DNA from: Setophaga petechia
Taxonomy: Eukaryota; Chordata; Aves; Passeriformes; Parulidae
Length of the DNA: 64,000 nt
NCBI GenBank assembly: GCA_024362935.1
Contig: JANCRA010000033.1
Location: 9,211,714-9,275,713, forward strand
Direction: 5' to 3'
The position numbers and the translations under genes were made by a program. Shown here piece after piece: positions 61,406 to 64,000 of the stretch. Positions within the stretch are counted from its first letter, which is position 1. The number at the start of each line of letters is the position of its first letter. Under the pieces are notes generated by a model that was not told the DNA's origin, ran no database searches, and was given only the letters and a program-made list of their open reading frames with translations.

Positions 61406-61658
61406 TGAGACCCTGGTGAGTAACACAGGCCAGTGCTGCTCCTTCTCAGAAGTCATTGCCCAGCTGATGGCCCTGCTGGGCATGTGATTGCTGTATGCAC
61501 AGATGAGAGCTGTATCACACTCTTCTCAGGATTTAGCCACTTCCTAAATTTGTGGTTTGGTGAGCAGAATAGAATCTTGTGTTTGGTGGCCTCAGAAAGT
61601 GACTAAAATTAGAAATGGAGGTGGATGCATTTTTTAGCTTTTTTGGACGGAGTGTCTT

Positions 61659-61778
61659 GGCTGGCATTTCCCCATTCTGCTCCCTCCTTGCCCTGTGAAT
61701 TATGTCTGTTTGATCTATGGCTGGCATTTCCTCATTCCCCTTCTTCCCTGCCCTGTGAATTAGGTCTGTCTGGTCCAC
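61659..61778. repeat. Two-copy 60-bp tandem repeat
   Basis: Both copies begin GGCTGGCATTTC and contain GCCCTGTGAATTA followed by GTCTG. The period is exactly 60. On the minus strand the frame is open through both, giving two 20-residue blocks of the type Asp-Gln-Thr-Asp-Leu/Ile-Ile-His-Arg-Ala, whose differences are partly conservative. I do not recognise the peptide. It could be part of a decayed element or simple duplication. Confidence 0.8.
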
Positions 61779-62575
61779 AGAGAGCCCTTCTCCTTGGCAG
61801 ATGGTATCAGGCTTCACCACGTCTTCCTTGACCTTCCCTCTCTCTTCTCTTTGGGTTGAGATTCAAACAAAAACAGACACTGAAGTTTCACAACCCAGCT
61901 AACCCAGTTTTCACCATTAATCCTCCCTCGTTTTTGCCTGGCCTTCTCTGGAAACGATCACATGGTAGAATCATGGTCATGGGGGAACTGTCTCGAGGGT
62001 TCTGGTAAAGTACCCACCCCTCTTCCCTGTGGTCAGGCCTGGGCTACTCCTCTTTGCTATATTTTCACTACAAAAAAAGAAAGGAAACCGTTAGGTCAGC
62101 AGCCCAAAAAATCAGGGAAGGAAAAGGCTGCTCAGCCAAGGCAGGGCTGCAGGGAAAGAAAAGGAGAAGGAAGAGCCCCTGCACCCAGGCTGTGACTCTG
62201 TGAACGCTGCCACAGGGCACTGGGTGTCTTGGCTGGTGCATGTCAGTGGGTGGGGAAGTTCAGAGTGAGGGGGCTCCCCGTTGTTTGTCCACACTCTGGG
62301 GTTGGGAAGGGTCTGGTGAATAATTTTTCCCTGGTGCTCACATCCTCTCCTCTGCTCAGCGCTGACTGTAGGGCAGCCACGGCCTCCCTCCTTTTTCCTT
62401 TTTCCCATTTACTCATGATCTAAGTGTGGCAGCCCTGGTGAGTGCAATCTGCTCTAATACTCATGCCTGGGGCCTGTTACAGTTCAGCTGGTTCCTTTCA
62501 GATCCCCATGGCATTATTTTCTTCTGGGACTCAGGCAAAGCCTTCTCCATGATGCCATGCGAGGAGCCCCCTGCT

Positions 62576-62634
62576 CTCATCTCATCTCATCTCATCTCAT
62601 CTCATCTCATCTCATCTCATCTCATCTCATCTCA
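62576..62634. repeat. (CTCAT)n microsatellite, about 11-12 copies
   Basis: Uninterrupted CTCAT pentamers run for just under 60 bp and end in CTCAC. The plus frame reads Ser-His-Leu-Ile-Ser, an artefact. Probably polymorphic in length. Confidence 0.97.
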
Positions 62635-64000
62635 CATCTGCAGTGAGGTCCTCTCCAGATTTTGGCCTGAACATCAAAAGATCCTCGAGGGTAGATTTTC
62701 ATTCCTCTATCATTGTCCATCTGGTTTAATCCCTCTGCTCCCCCCACAGACCTCTGCCATCCAGTTTGTGTTGAAGGGCCCAGTAAATCCAGAACTTCAG
62801 TTCTACTCACTTCTGCTTCTATTTCTGTCAGAATCCACTGGACTCTGAGGTAAATCCCTTGGAGAAAGGAGATCATTTTAGTCACTTCTTCTAAATGTCT
62901 GAAATCTGTGCTCATGTCAGGACCCAGAAGGGAAGAAAGTTTCACGTGGATGGGGCCTTTGCTGAAAGAATGTCACCTGTCTCTTACCTTTGTGACCTCA
63001 TATTTTGGGGAGCTGCAGTTTGGAAGCAAACAGCAGCACTAAAAATAAATATGTTTTGCCCTCATCTCCACAGTGTTAGTATGAAAGGGTGGCTGAGTGG
63101 GTGGACTGACTCTTCTGTGTTCCTTTTTCTTTCAGTTCTTTTTCTGTTTAATTCAAGAAAGTGTCGTGTTCATGTTCACGAGGCTGACCCCACCGGGGCC
63201 TTTCTCTCCTTTCCTTGTTCTCCAGCAGGATCACTCTGTCCCCGTTGGCCTCAGGCATCAGGATGCAGAGTGAGGGGCTGCTCTGATTCCTCAGTGCAGC
63301 TTCCTTGCAGCTGTTCCACCTCTGGAGCACCAGTTCAAGCCTCCCCCATTCTCCTCCCTCCTGCCTTATCAGAAACCCAGCCCAAGACCATAAGGGCCAC
63401 CTGCCAACACATAGCTCTGCTCTACCATGGATGAAACCCTTGATACTGCCTTTTTAACTTGTTTTTCAGGTAGTTCCTACCCTTTGAACACGGTCATTTT
63501 TCAGACTGTCATTCACAAAGTTCATCGGGTCTCAACCACAGACTCTGAACTGAAAAAGTTCATATGCCTCATTTTTGTGGGCTAGAGTAAAATAGAGCAG
63601 AAATTTTGAAAGTGCTGAATGTTTTCTGTCCTAGAGAATTCCTCTAGAAACTCCTACACATGCACAAAATACTGCTTCCAAAGCTGGTGCACAGAAATGT
63701 TCCCCTTCCTCCAGGAGTGGTTAAGCTGGGATTCCCAGCAGAGACTCTGTGAGCTCCAGGGCTCTCTGGTGTGGCTGAGGGGGCTCAGGGTCACCAGAGT
63801 CAGCAGTAACAAATGGGCCTTGTAAAGGACATGAAATCTCATGTTCCCCAATTAGGATCAGCCTGTCGGGAGTTGAGAATCCCTTCATGTGGAGCATCCT
63901 GTGTGCCCTTCATGAGAATCATGGCAGCCCTTTAAGCCCAGCACTGAGCTCTGTAATTAGCACGTGCCCTGCTGGAAGGAATCAGGACAAACCCTGCTGT

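Larger units (their letters stand above)
60471..64000. other. Unique DNA to window end, no gene seen
   Basis: Contains a short G-quadruplex motif at 61387-61405, a two-copy 60-bp repeat at 61659-61778 and the CTCAT tract at 62576-62634 (listed separately). The region 62,890-63,440 has a long plus frame with splice-like signals but no recognisable product. Confidence 0.5.

Noticed and set aside
61110..63340. Possible decayed endogenous retrovirus on the minus strand
   Set aside because: Several short minus frames occur in a row, but no reverse transcriptase, integrase, protease or envelope motif, primer-binding site or LTR pair is visible.

Overview
The window reads as ordinary vertebrate nuclear DNA, most likely from a bird and possibly a songbird. 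There are no prokaryotic-style operons, and stops are frequent in every frame outside low-complexity DNA. Recognisable transposon remnants are scarce. Two fragments fit the 3' end of avian CR1 LINEs, and several others resemble a very old amniote interspersed repeat. Short GC-rich minisatellites are unusually abundant, in a mixed AT-rich and GC-rich background. The species call is inference from texture, not from a gene.

I found no protein-coding gene, tRNA, rRNA or CRISPR array that I can defend. Most of the longest open frames lie in or next to tandem arrays (11.5, 13.4, 15.5-16.2, 54.3-54.9 and 59.5-60.3 kb) and are products of stop-free repeat units. The rest look like chance frames. Some of them begin at non-ATG codons. 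The window is best described as intergenic or intronic DNA.

Layout: 1-11.4 kb is AT-leaning unique DNA with a GAAT microsatellite and a possible minus-strand transcript end near 2.9 kb. From 11.4 to 27.4 kb there are seven minisatellites (9, 29-32, 11, 34, 10, 26-30 and 10 bp units) and a CR1 fragment. From 27.4 to 45 kb the DNA is mostly unique, with a second CR1 fragment, a strong G-quadruplex motif, a C-rich array and a long CCT microsatellite. Near 45.1 kb, poly(A) signals on both strands lie back to back. From 45 to 58 kb there is a small CpG cluster at 49.45 kb, a perfect 20-bp array at 54.45 kb and a 7-bp array at 56.5 kb. From 58.8 to 60.3 kb there is a CpG-rich block containing two minisatellites, directly followed by an AT-rich stretch with retained CpGs, an octamer and homeodomain-type sites. 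This is the best candidate regulatory locus. From 60.5 to 64 kb the DNA is mostly unique, with a CTCAT microsatellite.

The main value of the window lies in its tandem arrays. One has 11-bp phased CATGTG E-boxes, one resembles immunoglobulin switch DNA, and several can form G-quadruplexes. I see no evidence of a new multi-gene system.
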